Assembly: GCF_964656455.1 (NCBI RefSeq)
Contig: NC_135724.1
Span: forward strand, 12,237,414 to 12,301,413
Source: Halichoerus grypus
Taxonomy: Eukaryota; Chordata; Mammalia; Carnivora; Phocidae
Length of the DNA: 64,000 bases
Direction of reading: 5' to 3'
Part shown: positions 43,769-55,647 of the stretch, in pieces
How the letters are laid out: each line of letters starts with the position of its first letter
Position numbering within the stretch: the stretch's first letter is position 1
Notes under the pieces: model-generated
The model's input: the letters and a program-made list of their open reading frames with translations, nothing else
Database searches by the model: none
Told to the model about the DNA's origin: nothing
Position numbers and translations under genes: made by a program

Positions 43769-46038
43769 ATTTTTATTTTTATTTTTCCCTCTTTCTCTTC
43801 CCTAATATTTATTTATTTTTTTTAATTTTTTTATTGTTATGTTAATCCCCATACATTACATCATTAGTTTTAGATATAGTGTTCCATGATTCATTGTTTG
43901 TGCATAACACCCAGTGCTCCATGTAGAATGTGCCCTCCTCAATACCCATCACCAGGCTAACCCATCCTCCCACCCCCCTCCCCTCTAGAACCCTCAGTTT
44001 GTTTTTCAGAGTCCATCGTCTCTCATGGTTCTTCTCCCCCTCCGATTTCCCCCCCTTCATTCTTCCCCTCCTGCTACATTCTTCTTCTTCTTTTTTTCTT
44101 TCTTAACATATATTGCATTATTTGTTTCAGAGGTACAGATCTGAGGTTCAACAGTCTTGCACAATTCACAGCGCTTACCAGAGCACGTACCCTCCCCAGT
44201 GTCCATCACCCAGTCACCCCATCCCTCCCACCCCACCCCCCACTCCAGCAACCCTCAGTTTGTTTCCTGAGATTAAGAATTCCTCATATCAGTGAGGTCA
44301 TATGATACATGTCTTTCTCTGTTTGACTTATTTCGCTCAGCATAATACCCTCCAGTTCCATCCACGTCGTTGCAAATGGCAAGATCTCATTCCTTTTGAT
44401 GGCTGCATAATATTCCATTGTATATATATACCACATCTTCTTTATCCATTCATCTGTTGATGGACATCTTGGCTCTTTCCACAGTTTGGCTATTGTGGAC
44501 ATTGCTGCTATAAACATCGGGGTGCACATACCCTTTCGGGTCCCTACTTTTGTATCTTTGGGGTAAATACCCAGTAGTGCAATTGCTGGATCATATGGTA
44601 GCTCTATTTTCAACTTTTTGAGGAACCTCCATACTGTTTTCCAGAGTGGCTGCACCAGCTTGCATTCCCACCAACAGTGTAGGAGGGTTCCCCTTTCTCC
44701 ACATCCCCGCCAACATCTGTCATTTCCTGACTTGTTAATTTTAGCCATTCTGACTGGTGTGAGGTGGTATCTCATTGAGGTTTTGATTTGGATTTCCCTG
44801 ATGCTGAGCGATATTGAACACTTTTTCATGTGTCTGTTGGCTATTTGGATGTCTTCTTTGGAAAAATGTCTGTTCATGTCTTCTGCCCATTTCTTGATTG
44901 GATTCTTTGTTCTTTTGGTGTTGAGTTTGATGAGTTCTTTATAGATTTTGGATACTAGCCCTTTATCTGATATGTCAATTGCAAATATCTTCTCCCATTC
45001 TGTCAGTTGTCTTTTGGTTTTGTTGACTGTTTCCTTTGCTTTGCAAAAGCTTTTTATCTTGATGAAGTCCCAATAGTTCATTTTTGCCCTTGCTTCCCTT
45101 GCCTTTGGCAATGTTTCTAGGAAGAAGTTGCTGCGGCTGAGGTCGAAGAGGTTGCTGCCTGTCTTCTCCTTTAGGATTTTGATGGACTCCTGTCTCACAT
45201 TGAGGTCTTTCAACCATTTAGAGTCTATTTTTGTGTGTGGTGTAAGGAAATGGTCCAGTTTCATTCTTCTGCATGTGGCTGTCCAATTTTCCCAACACCA
45301 TTTGTTGAAGAGACTGTCTTTTTTCCATTGGACATTCTTTCCTGCTTTGTCGAAGATTAGTTGACCATAGAGTTGAGGGTCCATTTCTGGGCTCTCTATT
45401 CTGTTCCATTGATCTATGTGCCTGTTTTTGTGCCAGTACCATACTGTCTTGATGATGACAGCTTTGTAGTAGAGCTGGAAGTCCGGAATTGTGATGCCGC
45501 CAGCTTTGCTTTGCTTTTTCAACATTCCTCTGGCTATGCGGGGTCTTTTCTGGTTCCATACAAATTTTAGGATTATTTGTTCCATTTCTTTGAAGAAAGT
45601 CGATGGTATTTTGATGGGGATTGCATTGAATGTGTAGATTGCTCTAGGTAGGATTGACATCTTCACAATATTTGTTCTTCCAATCCATGAGCATGGAACG
45701 TTTTTCCATTTCTTTGTGTCTTCCTCAATTTCTTTCATGAGTATTTTATAGTTTTCTGAGTACAGATCCTTTGCCTCTTTGGTTAGATTTATTCCTGGGT
45801 ATTTTATGGTTTTGGGTGCAATTGTAAATGGGATCGACTCCTTAATTTCTCTTTCTTCTGACTTGTTGTTGGTGTATAGGAATGCCACTGACTTCTGTGC
45901 ATTGATTTTATATCCTGCCACTTGACTGAATTCCTGTATGAGTTCTAGCAGTTTTGGGGTGGAGTCTTTGGGATTTTCCACATAAAGTATCATATCATCT
46001 GCAAAGAGTGAGAGTTTGACTTCTTCTTTGCCAATTTG
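43769..46038 (-). mobile_element. Young L1 3' fragment (carnivoran L1), reverse, 5'-truncated
   Basis: A 2.27-kb L1 end with ORF2 C-terminal part, 3' UTR (about 43790-44283) and a T/A-rich tail on the plus strand. The TSD (21 bp, containing 'caccataggctctttt') lies at 43749-43769 and 46039-46059. The junction matches the L1 endonuclease target TT/AAAA on the minus strand. The 3' UTR holds two diverged copies of a block ending 'ccctcagtttgttt', at about 43850-44010 and 44105-44265. Low divergence of ORF2 suggests recent activity. Confidence 0.95.
44284..46036 (-). pseudogene. L1 ORF2p C-terminal fragment (open, truncated)
   Basis: ORF2p is the L1 endonuclease/reverse transcriptase. Only the part from the catalytic FADD box onward survives: FADD lies at about 45990-46003, and the frame is open from the truncation junction to a normal stop after 'MYHMTSLI'. 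Counting from the first ATG (45993) there are 569 codons. The C-terminal cysteine motif is intact as C427, C431, H439, C444 (C-x3-C-x7-H-x4-C). The endonuclease domain and most of the RT domain are missing, so no activity is expected. Shadow frames on both strands here are not genes. Confidence 0.95.
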
Positions 46039-46059
46039 CCAACACCATAGGCTCTTTTA

Positions 46060-47735
46060 ATAGTTTAGTGTATTTCAAGTTTCTCCCAATTTTTTCCAAA
46101 GTTAGAGATAATTATATAAACTATTATCCTTGATGCTACACATTGAAACAAATCTCATTTTACATATTAATTTATACTCTTCTAGTCTTTAATACAGGCA
46201 TACATTTTTCCCAAGATATTTAAATATTCTCTTACAACATGTTCTTCAGTATTTGTTGTTTAAATATGCCACAACTTATTTTACCAAGCTTTGGGGATAC
46301 TTCAGAAGCATTGTTTTACTCACAGAGAAACAACATGCTCATTACACATAATTTAAATCTATTCATAAAATGGTTCCCTGAAGGATCTCAAAGTAGGAAG
46401 GGTTGTTGTTGTTGTTGTTGTTTGGTGGTGTTTTTATTTTGAAGATCATTCAAGCTATAGTAATTAATTAAAATGAACCAAGCTCTTTTATTTTAAATAT
46501 TTGCTTGAATTAGTCATTAAGTCAGTTTGGATATGGATTAAGAAACCTACTGATGTTTTATTGCTCTTAAGATAGAAAATAATTTGAGTGAAATTTTGAT
46601 TTCATAAAAAGTACACCAAGGAGGATACCTAGAAAGCTACATTTTTATTCTAGTGCCTGTGTTCTCATGTCCTTGTATCAGTATTAGGAAAATAATTATT
46701 CTTTCATTTCCAGCAGAAAATATAGAACGAAAAAGAGACTGTTTTCTCAGTCTAGAGATAATTCTCTTTTCCTATCTCCAGTTTTATACACAGAGGTTTC
46801 CATTTTTCTGCGATCTTCAAAAAGCACATATTTGGCAATTATTCTGCTCAAATGATTTATTTTTTCAGAGGGAAGTTTCACTTCATATAACAGGAAGCCT
46901 GAAAGGATCCTCTTTAGGAGAAAACAGTGCACTGGACATGTTTGGAAGGGCAGGGAGTCTTTAGTTATGCTCTATGGAGTAGAAATCTCTTTTCATTTAA
47001 AAAATAGATCTTTCTCGAGGAGCTCTGTTCTTCTTTCTGCTGAATAAAACAGCTTGAATTTCTGATGAGGATTCTTTAGAGTATATTTGTCTTCTGCTGA
47101 CAATGAGATTCATGGGAATACTTGCCATTAACACAAATGGGAGCTAAACACATCAATCGCTTCATGTGAAGATTAAAATGCTCCTCTTCATTTGAACCCA
47201 ATACATTATTGGTAATTACATTATGTGTCAATAATAATTACTCTTATTCTGTTTAACACTGCTGCTTAGAAACAGTCATCTTATTGCACTACAAGGGTCA
47301 TAAAAAACATGAAAAACATGGAGATATTTTCTTTCAGTTTTGTGGGGCTTAACCTAATGACAGAAAGATTTATTTAAATCTTCTTTTGCTAATATAACTT
47401 GTATCTATTGCCAGAAGATACAAAACAGAATAAAATATTTAACATGTTTACATAAAATGACATAGTTAAAAGATTTATGTTTTTCTACAGACAGGATTCT
47501 CTTCCAATATGTACCAAAAACAATTTGAAGACGATAAAGAATTTTTTAAAATATAGCATATTCGAATACCGACTTGTAAAATAAGACCAATCCAAGTTTT
47601 TTTGTGGCTCTCATTTTTTAAAATAATAACCAAGCTATTTACTTAGTGATAAATGAATGTGACTCTATAATTTTTTCTGAAAATAAGAAGTTATTAATTA
47701 TTTTCTTATAAGCATATGCATATACACATACATTA
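46060..47735. other. Non-coding DNA with a possible conserved block
   Basis: Contains a (GTT)n run at 46402-46421. The stretch 47030-47300 has no repeat signature, more balanced composition and TAATTA-type motifs ('ggtaattaca', 'aataattact'). A regulatory role is speculation. Confidence 0.3.
46402..46421. repeat. (GTT)n microsatellite
   Basis: Six to seven GTT units. It is also the source of a cysteine run in the overlapping short forward frame. Confidence 0.9.
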
Positions 47736-47925
47736 ATATTCCTATGCTCTTTTCCACAGTGGCTACACCATTTTACACTCCCACCAATAATGCACAAGGA
47801 TTCTAATTTCTCCACATTCTTTCCATGTTATTTTCTGTTGTGGTGTGGTGTGGTGTGTGTGTGTGTGTTTGATAGTAGACATCCTAATGAGTAAGAGGTG
47901 GTATCTCATGGTACTTTATCCATAT
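47735..47925 (-). mobile_element. Old L1 3' ORF2/UTR fragment, reverse
   Basis: 'ttttccacagtggctacacc', 'tttacactcccaccaataat' and 'ctaatttctccacattcttt' match the reversed ORF2 cysteine-domain region. A TGTGG/TG simple repeat at 47837-47868 interrupts it before 'aagaggtggtatctcatggt'. Confidence 0.85.
47837..47868. repeat. (TGTGG)n(TG)n repeat
   Basis: Three to four TGTGG-like units pass into about eight TG units inside the L1 fragment. Confidence 0.85.
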
Positions 47926-49650
47926 AATGGATATAATGACTGGGCAGGTGGGAGCTTCCATTTCTTGTTGTAGGTACTGGCTACATAAATATGTTTTTGA
48001 AAATTCATTGATCGATATAGTTATGACTTATGTACTTTTCTATTAATCTGTTATAGTCCAATACAAAAATTTTAAAATACTGTTATCCTTTCTTTTTTCT
48101 ACTATTAAATCTTCTTTGTCCAACACGTTAGTGATTATAACAAGAAAACCTGTAAAAATCTATGTACAGTAGATAACAGAAGGATGCAAAGTCAAAGGCA
48201 ACGTCTAAATAGAAACCTTTTTTGTTCTGTATTTCAGCCCAGTAGATTCACTCGGTGATAGAATTTGGAAAAAGGTTGCTTTATGAACCCACCTAAAATA
48301 GCAGGGAAGGGAACACTGCAGAGGCCAATTTCTAAGACGCTTTTATGTTAAAGATTAATTCCAAGTGAGAGAATGGCAACATCCAAACAACCATTCCTGA
48401 ACTAAAGTATTTATTCAGTGTTTTTATGTCAAAATGGATTTTGCTTTATTATTGCTAGTGAGAGTACTTTAAAGACCTGAAGATCACTTCAGAACTAATG
48501 AGTCCTCTTAATTTTTGAAATTCAGAATAGAAAGTAAACATTAAGAGGCAGTATATAAACACTCATAATAACTTAACCAAATCAAACTTTCAATACAAAT
48601 AGTCTGTCAATAAATGAGAGAGAGAGAGCAAGGAATATTTCACCCATTTTAAATAATAACCAATTCCTCTTTGGGGACCAGAATATTCACATTTACCAAG
48701 TTTAGGGTGTTTTTGTTTTCCAGCTAGCTATTATGTACGTATATTGACACTTCTCTCTCTTAGCCCTTTGCTATCCTGTGCACTTTCCTCTTTCAGTAGT
48801 CTTTTGGTCAGACATATGATGTCTGTTTGACATATTTATTTTGTTATAACAAGCTTTCATTTTTGTGACTTGGGATGAATGTCAAATCGCCTATAGCACT
48901 CGGTCGATGTCATAGTCCAGTCGTATACTCACAATATCATTATTCATTTCTATCATCAACTAAACTCTTCACTTAAGAGTGGATTTTACTAGTTTACCTC
49001 CAAAAAGATACCCTGTTTCCATGTTCTATATTTTTATTATGCAAAAAAAATTAAGAATAGAAAAGCATTTCCGTGCTTGTTAATGATCATTTTTACACAG
49101 TGTGAGGAAGTGTGTACACATTTGCTAATATTTTCTTATTATTTTTATCTCTAATCAGAGTTCATCCTGGATCATTTTCCTTAGCACTGTCTAAAATAGG
49201 ACTCATGCTCCTCACACATGTTCCTCACACTGACTGCACACAGTTAAAATAACCCCAAACCAGGACCCCTCCAGGCTGTAGGTCTGTGCTCTGAACAAGT
49301 ACATAACCTTGAATCAAGACTTTCCTTGGGCTTCCTTTCCTCTAGCAACCCATCTGTCTCTCCCTTAGCATCCATAAGTAACAAATGCAACTGCTCCCTA
49401 TTTTCTTGCTTTTCTTTGTTTCCCCCGTTGGGGGCCAGGGGTGGGGAATACTAGTGAGGAATATATTATTTAAATAAATGCCCTGCAGAACTACATGGGA
49501 AGGAAGCACATGAGAGGTAAGCACAGTCTTTAAGCATTTGGAGGCAGGTAGGAGAAGAAACATAGCTGAGATAAAGCAGTCTGGCTGGACAGAAGGGTAT
49601 GAGAGCTCAGGGGCCCAGGACTCTCCTGTCAGAACAAGCATCAGTCCCTT
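47925..49650. other. AT-rich non-coding DNA
   Basis: Nothing recognised. A short GA run lies at 48617-48628. Confidence 0.35.
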
Positions 49651-49654
49651 CACG

Positions 49655-50040
49655 TGGTATACATGGCCATCCACAGCTTTGTTCCTGCTCTCCTCTCTTC
49701 AGTCTCTCCAAATATGCTTACCTTGGATATCACAAGCACCCTGGGGCCCTTTTATTTCCTTCACTACAAAGCTTTTGTTGTACTTAGAATGGGATCCCCC
49801 AACCACCCTAACTCTTCTTGGCTTGGCCCACTTCCACTCATCCTCAGACTTTCACTCTCTTATCCAGCAGGCCTGCCCTGGCTCTCTTTGTCATACTCAC
49901 CCTTTCATCCGAAGCATCACGTTTGGATTAGTCCTTGGATGCCAGATCTTCTCACTTGGTGAAGGCAGAACTCTGCCTTCCTTGTTGAGAGATTTATCTC
50001 CAGGACCTCACACATAGAGCACTTGCTACGTAAAACAAAG
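49655..50040 (+). mobile_element. L2 3' end, forward
   Basis: 'tcctctcttcagtctctcca', 'ttggcttggcccacttccac', 'ggcctgccctggctctcttt', and the terminal 'tatctccaggacctcacaca' then 'tagagcacttgctacgtaaa' follow L2 order. The 159-codon forward frame at 49538-50017 and its two partners run through this and have no independent support. Confidence 0.65.
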
Positions 50041-50299
50041 CATTTGGCAGCGGAGGTGGGAAGAAGCAGGGAGGAAGATGTTTTTCTGAGATAGCTATTG
50101 AGAATAACCAGTGAAGCATTTCTATTGCATGAGGAGCAGATATGGCCACATACATCATCTCAACATTCAACTTTCCAGGAATCGGTTTTTCTTTTTTAAT
50201 AGTCAGGAACTCACATGAGCTGTCGAAAGCATACGGAACCAGCATCAAAAATGTTCAGTGCAGGCTGTGGTTCTGTTTGTGCCAGGGCAGCATGGGAGG

Positions 50300-50720
50300 C
50301 TGTGAAATTGATGTCCGTCAATGACCATGCCCTCCACGTCATGTAGTCCTTGCCTACTAACTCTGGGCTGAGTATGTGACTTTCTTTGGCCAACGAGAAG
50401 TTCGTGTAAATATGACACAAGCAGAGGACTAAGTGCTTTATTATTATAGCTTGCCCTCTGGAGTATTCCTACCACCATGTTAGCAATTGAGTCTGTGCAG
50501 CTCATGGGGCCATGTGGAGGAAAACTAAGCTCCCAGCCAAGAGCCCCAGCTAACCAACAGACTTATGAGTGAGACCACCTTCTCCTATCCAGCCAGCAAG
50601 GCTCCAGATGCCAACAGTCACATGAGTGACTCCAGAGAAGACCAACAGACGTGACACCCAACTGATGCCAGCCCAAATTGCAGAATTGCAAGCAAATCAG
50701 TGGTTGCTGTGTTGAACAAA
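50300..50720 (+). mobile_element. Old MLT1 LTR (J/K-like), forward
   Basis: 'tatgtgactttctttggcca' then 'atatgacacaagcagaggac', 'tagcttgccctctggagtat', 'tgagtgagaccaccttctcc', 'cacatgagtgactccagaga' and 'gatgccagcccaaattgcag' are in the order of old MLT1 LTRs, ending in a 'aatcagtggttgctgtgttg' 3' part. Small reverse frames here are not genes. Confidence 0.75.
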
Positions 50721-51555
50721 CACACAAAAGGAATAAGAGGGTTGAGCAGAGATGGGTGACTTGGATAAACTAAGAGGGAGAGAGAGAGAGAGGGAGAAGC
50801 TTTGCTTGGGGAAGATATTTTAAAAGGAAAGGCAAAGAATAATGACAAGGTAAAGAAATGAATCATACGGACTTCACAGTTCTGCCCAGAATTATCTCTG
50901 ACTGATTGAGCCACAAGATCTCCAAAGCAGTAAGACCCAATGACACCAGATTGACTATTTGACTGAATTTCCCCAACCACAGACTAATTTTCTGATGGAA
51001 CCAACTTGTTGTCTTGGCATTAAAATTTATCACTCCTTTTTCAATGACAGGAGGCTGAGGAGATTGCAGAGAGATCCCTGTCCCACCCACTATATTATTG
51101 TATAATAGAAGAGCGCTCCCCTTATCAACTGCATGAAAACAGAACATTTTATAGGCAGGGATGAAGAAATATAATTCTGTATTATTGCTACAGTAATTAA
51201 CTTTATTTAGAAAAATAAGGAAAGCCTCCAGGTACTCTTCTGATATAAGATATTACCCACTCAGCACAAATCCCCAAAGATTTCTGAATTTCCTTGCATA
51301 TATCCATTATTTAACTTGAGGAATTATCAAGACACCCAAATTATTGATTCGAATATCAGAGATTATTTTATAACTCTTCTCAAGAATTATTTACCTTAGA
51401 ATTAAATTATTCAGTTCTCAACACTTGAAAACTGAATGCAAAGAAAAGAAAATGATCCTTAAATCTACATCAAAATATTCAAAATCAAAATATGTGGATG
51501 AAGGTTTATATTACCTTACACCAGTGCCAATAATAGGGATTTGGGGGCTATTTTG
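50720..51555. other. Non-coding DNA, nothing recognised
   Basis: Contains a GA-rich run near 50772-50792. Reverse frames at 50618-51147 have no recognisable domain. Confidence 0.35.
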
Positions 51556-51559
51556 TTTT

Positions 51560-51690
51560 TATTGAAGTAGTATTGCACATATTTTAATGCTACTGAACAA
51601 ACTAATATTATACTGTACAGTAACTAACTGGAATTTAAATAAAAACTTGAAACAAAACCAAAAAACAAACAAAAAAACCATTTGCAAAAT
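51560..51690 (+). mobile_element. Possible L1 3' terminus, forward
   Basis: 'taactggaatttaaataaaa' followed by 'cttgaaacaaaaccaaaaaa' looks like the end and tail of a carnivoran L1. The upstream part is too short to prove it. Confidence 0.35.
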
Positions 51691-52130
51691 GTATAATACC
51701 ACTCTTTTAACTGAATTCTTTTGTTTTGGAAAACATAGCTATTAGTCATAAAATATTTTATGTTAACATGCAATGAGTTTATGTATTTTTAATGAATGGA
51801 TACATCATATTTTTTAAAAACATTTTTAAAATACTACTGAACAAAATATAGTACAGAGGAAAAAAAAAAAAAAAAAAAGCCACAGTCCCTCCTCCAATCT
51901 TCCCCACTTATAGTCTCATTTCTCAGAGGCTTCTGTGTGGTTATTCCACTGGTTACTGACTACAACCAGTAATATATATACCTCTCTATGTGGGGTTATC
52001 AATTGGAAATGGTGCTGTCACAGAAGATAATTTTGTATACCCAACTCAATGCCACCTTCCCTTTCTTTCCTTTTTTTTTTTTTTTGTCATGTTTAATGTC
52101 ATTACCTCATCAGATATTTTCAGACTTTTA
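51690..52130. other. AT-rich non-coding DNA
   Basis: Contains an 18-bp A tract near 51861. Nothing else recognised. Confidence 0.35.
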
Positions 52131-52134
52131 AGGA

Positions 52135-52347
52135 AATTTATGGAAGAGTTTCTCCAGTTCATTGCCAGTGCCGAGGGCCTTCTCATGAGTCCTTACATTG
52201 CCGAAGGGGCTAGTGATCAGTGGACCCTTTATCTCACTTGTGACTTAAGCACCTCCCAAAGTCCCCACCTCCTAATATCATCATCTTTGGGGGGGTTTAG
52301 GATTTCAACATATGAAATGGGAGGACGCAAACATTCAAACCATAGCT
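52135..52347 (-). mobile_element. MLT1-type LTR fragment, reverse
   Basis: The plus strand reads 'gccgagggccttctcatgag', 'cctcccaaagtccccacctc', 'aggatttcaacatatgaaat' and 'gggaggacgcaaacattcaa', the reverse of the MaLR LTR 5' half. A 145-codon forward frame at 51990-52427 crosses it by chance. Confidence 0.75.
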
Positions 52348-52349
52348 CT

Positions 52350-53060
52350 ATGAAAGAACCTTTCTTAAAGATAAATATTAATTGTATAAAAAAATCACAT
52401 AATTACAATACTTATATTAGCCAGTGAGTTGATTTATTTATACATTTACCAAAATACCGATTGTACATCCTTTTATTTTAACTTAATTGTGCAACCCAGC
52501 TCATCTGTAATGTAAAGCAAATCAGATCTTTGTATCTAGGTAACACAAACTGAGCTCATCAAAAATGAAAGCCAATATATTCATTCCCAATTACCATTTT
52601 ATAAAGATCTGTTTAAATCATAAAAATACTAAGATTCCTGGAATATTAAGACTTAACCTCCCAAATGGAATTACTGTCATTTTAAATATACAGAAGTTAA
52701 GTTAACAAAATTTAGACTTAAGTTCTGTAGTTTTACAAGCAAAGTCAGAAGGAAAAATATAACACTAGTAGGCTTGCAGTGGATGTCAATTCTTATAAAT
52801 ATAACTTAGAATAATGCAATTGATTATTTCCAGGTTCGCTATCTAGCACAATATTGCTGAAGAAAACTAGTGGATGTTTTTGCTAGTCTGCAATTAGATA
52901 CAATCATGTTTATTAGTGTTTGAAAGTGAAAACTGTAATTTACTGGTAGCCTTCTGAGAATGGCTGTGTACAAAGAGATTTTTAACAGACCCCAATGTAT
53001 TATGGAACATGCCAGACTATTCTAGGGGGAGTTGCATAGTTTTTTTCTTATAAAAGAACT
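52350..53060. other. AT-rich non-coding DNA
   Basis: No gene or repeat recognised. Confidence 0.35.
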
Positions 53061-53061
53061 C

Positions 53062-53461
53062 TGCTATGAACTGCATGTTTATGTCCCCCCAAAATTCATA
53101 TATTGAAACTGTAATCCCCAATGTGATCATATTTAGACATGGCCTTTGAGAGGTAATTAGGACATGTGGGTGGAGCCTTAATATTGGAATTATTGTCCTT
53201 ATAAGGAAAGAAATTGCTCTCTCTCCCTTGCTCACTTTCTCTCTCTCCCCCCCTCCCACTCCCACTCCCCCATGTTGCTATGTGATGAAACAATAAGAAG
53301 ACAGACATGTGCAAGCCAGGAAGAGGGTCCTCACCAGAACTTGACTGTGCTGGCACTCTGAACTGTGACTTCCTAGACTCCACAACTGTAGAAATAGATT
53401 TCTGTTGTTTTAGCCACCCAGTCTATGGTAATTTCTTATAGCAATGCAAGCAGACTAAGAC
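53062..53461 (+). mobile_element. MLT1A-like LTR, forward, near complete
   Basis: Begins TGCTATGAACTGCATGTTTA and keeps 'gtccccccaaaattcatata', 'gaggtaattaggacatgtgg', 'gtccttataaggaaagaaat', 'gcaagccaggaagagggtcc', 'ctgttgttttagccacccag' and a terminal 'cagactaagac'. A CT-rich insertion at 53217-53270 expands the middle. About 400 bp, matching the family. Confidence 0.9.
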
Positions 53462-53464
53462 TTC

Positions 53465-53865
53465 TAACTCTGTGATATACCACTTAAGAAGATAGGTGCA
53501 GAAGTAAGGACTTGTTCTGCACAAAATAAGTAACTAGTGGAAGCTTGTTATTTTTTCTACCGGGACCCATGAACTACTCTACAACTCTAGCCAAGAGCTA
53601 ATAACAGATCCACATCAATGATCCAGCTATCCCCTGGCAGTATCTTATACATAAGATATGCCCTGCCGTTTCTCAGTCTTAACTTTTCTTTTACTTAGCA
53701 AGCTTATAGAAAAAAGTATGTATTTTCAGCGAATAAATTTAATGAGTAGGAAAAGTAATTTTATTGAACACTTATTTTATTGAATAAAATAATAATTTTA
53801 TTGAATGCCTGCATATCTGCCTGCAGTAAACAATCTCGTAGAAGCAGTATTAACTTGCTGATAAG
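53465..53865. other. AT-rich non-coding DNA
   Basis: A triplicated 'ttttattgaa' phrase at 53759-53802 suggests a short tandem duplication. Confidence 0.4.
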
Positions 53866-53869
53866 AAGG

Positions 53870-54098
53870 GTATTTGGATTTGACCTTTGATTTGACCATG
53901 GATTTGAATCTAGCTCCACTACTTACAAGCTGGATAACTTTTGACAATACATCTATGCCATTTGAACTTCAGATTATTAATTTGTAAGTTGGGGATAAGC
54001 CTAACATGTAATAGGATTATTGTGAAGATTTACTGAGTTAATGCCCATAAAGCCTTTAGAACTATACTTGGTACGTAATATAGTAAATACTCAAAAAT
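53870..54098 (+). mobile_element. MIR, forward
   Basis: 'ggatttgaatctagctccac', 'tacttacaagctggataact', 'gccatttgaacttcagatta', 'ttgtgaagatttactgagtt' and 'acttggtacgtaatatagta' keep the MIR order. Confidence 0.8.
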
Positions 54099-54114
54099 GT
54101 GCCACCTAATATGG

Positions 54115-54330
54115 CAAATAATGGTTAAAAACATGGGCTGTGAGGCTAGGCTGTCCGAAATTGAATCCGCACACCATGACTTAAACCAGCTTCGCCTCAG
54201 TGTCCCAATCGATGAGGTGGGAATGGTAGCTGCACTTACCTCATGGGCTGGCATAGCTGTACAACCTCGTTATAACGTGAAACAAGGATGGCTTCATTGG
54301 CGAGGGACCTGAGGCTCTGGGCACTGTTCT
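54115..54330 (+). mobile_element. Second MIR-like fragment, forward
   Basis: 'aaaaacatgggctgtgaggc', 'aattgaatccgcacaccatg', 'cttcgcctcagtgtcccaat' and 'ggtgggaatggtagctgcac' resemble a MIR core directly behind the previous one. Confidence 0.55.
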
Positions 54331-54334
54331 TAAC

Positions 54335-55175
54335 AGGGTCCCACACTTGGTTTAATGTTCTATTGCTGCCATATTGAAATTCTTGTCCCTTTTATTTCTG
54401 AACTTGTGTTTTGTAAGTGAAGCCAGTGGGTTGATGGAGCATACACGCGAGCAGAGAAAACACACACACTATTTCTGTGTGCTGTTCCTTGCCACCCCAC
54501 CCACATATAACATTTTCAGGGCCCTATGAACACAGAACTCTGGCAAACTTATGACGCATGGAAGTCTAGCAAGACTCAAAGTGAGTGCAAGGTAAATGTG
54601 TTACATCCACACTGAGTACGTATGAGTAAGAAACAACCCCCAGAAGCTACACTTTCTTTTAGAATCAAAGCTTAATTACAAAACAAAGAAGTCAACATGC
54701 TCTAAAATACCCAATCAACCAACGAACTCTATCATAGCCTCTTTTACTAGTACCATTTACACTGAATTCGATGCTATAGAAGGAGAGGGAATGATAGGGC
54801 AACACATAATTCTTGTTCCTTTCAGTATTTCATTAGTCATCAGTAAACTAAATGTGAAATGTTGGTAAAATCCACACGTATCAAGTGAAATAGAACAGTG
54901 GAGTTAGTGTTTTGCCACATTTCTACTACTAGGATATGAGCAAAGGACATATACATATGCAAACTACAAAATACGAGTTGTGGAAGTTCAGTGATTTTTC
55001 ATACAAGTCAGATGTTCTTATATTTGCACTAAAACTGGCACTATATGAAGATGAGTGGCAAAAGTCACACTAATAACTTAAAAGTTTAATTTTCCTTTAC
55101 TATTTATTTTTACTTCATTTTATTTACTTTTTACTTTTTTTTTTTATTTTAAAACTTCATTTCTACAAAGCCAAT
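54335..55175. other. Non-coding DNA, nothing recognised
   Basis: AT-rich, ending in a T-rich low-complexity stretch (55095-55155). Confidence 0.35.
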
Positions 55176-55191
55176 CAAGAAGTGTTGGAGG

Positions 55192-55412
55192 GAGGGGCAC
55201 CTTGGTGGCTCAGTACATTAAGCGTCTGCCTTCTGCTCAGGTCATGATCCTGGAGTCCCAGGGTGGAGCCCCGGGTCCGGCTCCCAGCTCAGTGGAGAGT
55301 CTGCTTCTCCCTCTCACTCTCCCACTGTCTCTCTCCCTCCACCCTGCTCGTGTTATATCTCTCTCTCTCTCTCGCTCACTCTCAAAGAAATAAAAATCTT
55401 TTTAAAAAAAAA
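55192..55412 (+). mobile_element. Can-SINE variant, forward
   Basis: Head GGGGCACCTTGGTGGCTCAG, body with a second CT-rich block and (CT)n near 55361-55374, and tail AGAAATAAAAATC. TSD AAGTGTTGGAG at 55180-55190 and 55413-55423. Confidence 0.92.
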
Positions 55413-55451
55413 AAGTGTTGGAGAGAAAAAGTGTAAAAAGTTATTCTTACA

Positions 55452-55647
55452 GGGCACCTGGGTGGCTCAGTTGGTTGAGCGACTGCCTTCGGCTCAGGTC
55501 ATGATCCTGGAGTCCCTGGATCGAGTCCCGCATCGGGCTCCCTGCTCGGCAGGGAGTCTGCTTCTCCCTCTGACCCTCCCCCCCTCTCATGTGCTCTCTC
55601 TCATTCTCTCTCTCTCAAATAAATAAATAAAATCTTTAAAAAAAAAA
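55452..55647 (+). mobile_element. Can-SINE, forward
   Basis: Head GGGCACCTGGGTGGCTCAGT, body 'cctggagtccctggatcgag', tail AATAAATAAATAAAATC. Perfect 17-bp TSD AAAAAGTTATTCTTACA at 55435-55451 and 55648-55664. It lies only 39 bp behind the preceding SINE, in the same orientation. Confidence 0.96.

Noticed and set aside
44284..45993. A functional reverse transcriptase gene
   Set aside because: The open frame starts at the RT active-site box because the L1 is 5'-truncated. Endonuclease and most RT sequence are absent.
49538..50017. 159-codon forward open frame
   Set aside because: It runs through an L2 3' end, overlaps two other forward frames and has no domain.
51990..52427. 145-codon forward open frame
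   Set aside because: It crosses an MLT1 fragment in the antisense direction and a T tract. No family resemblance.
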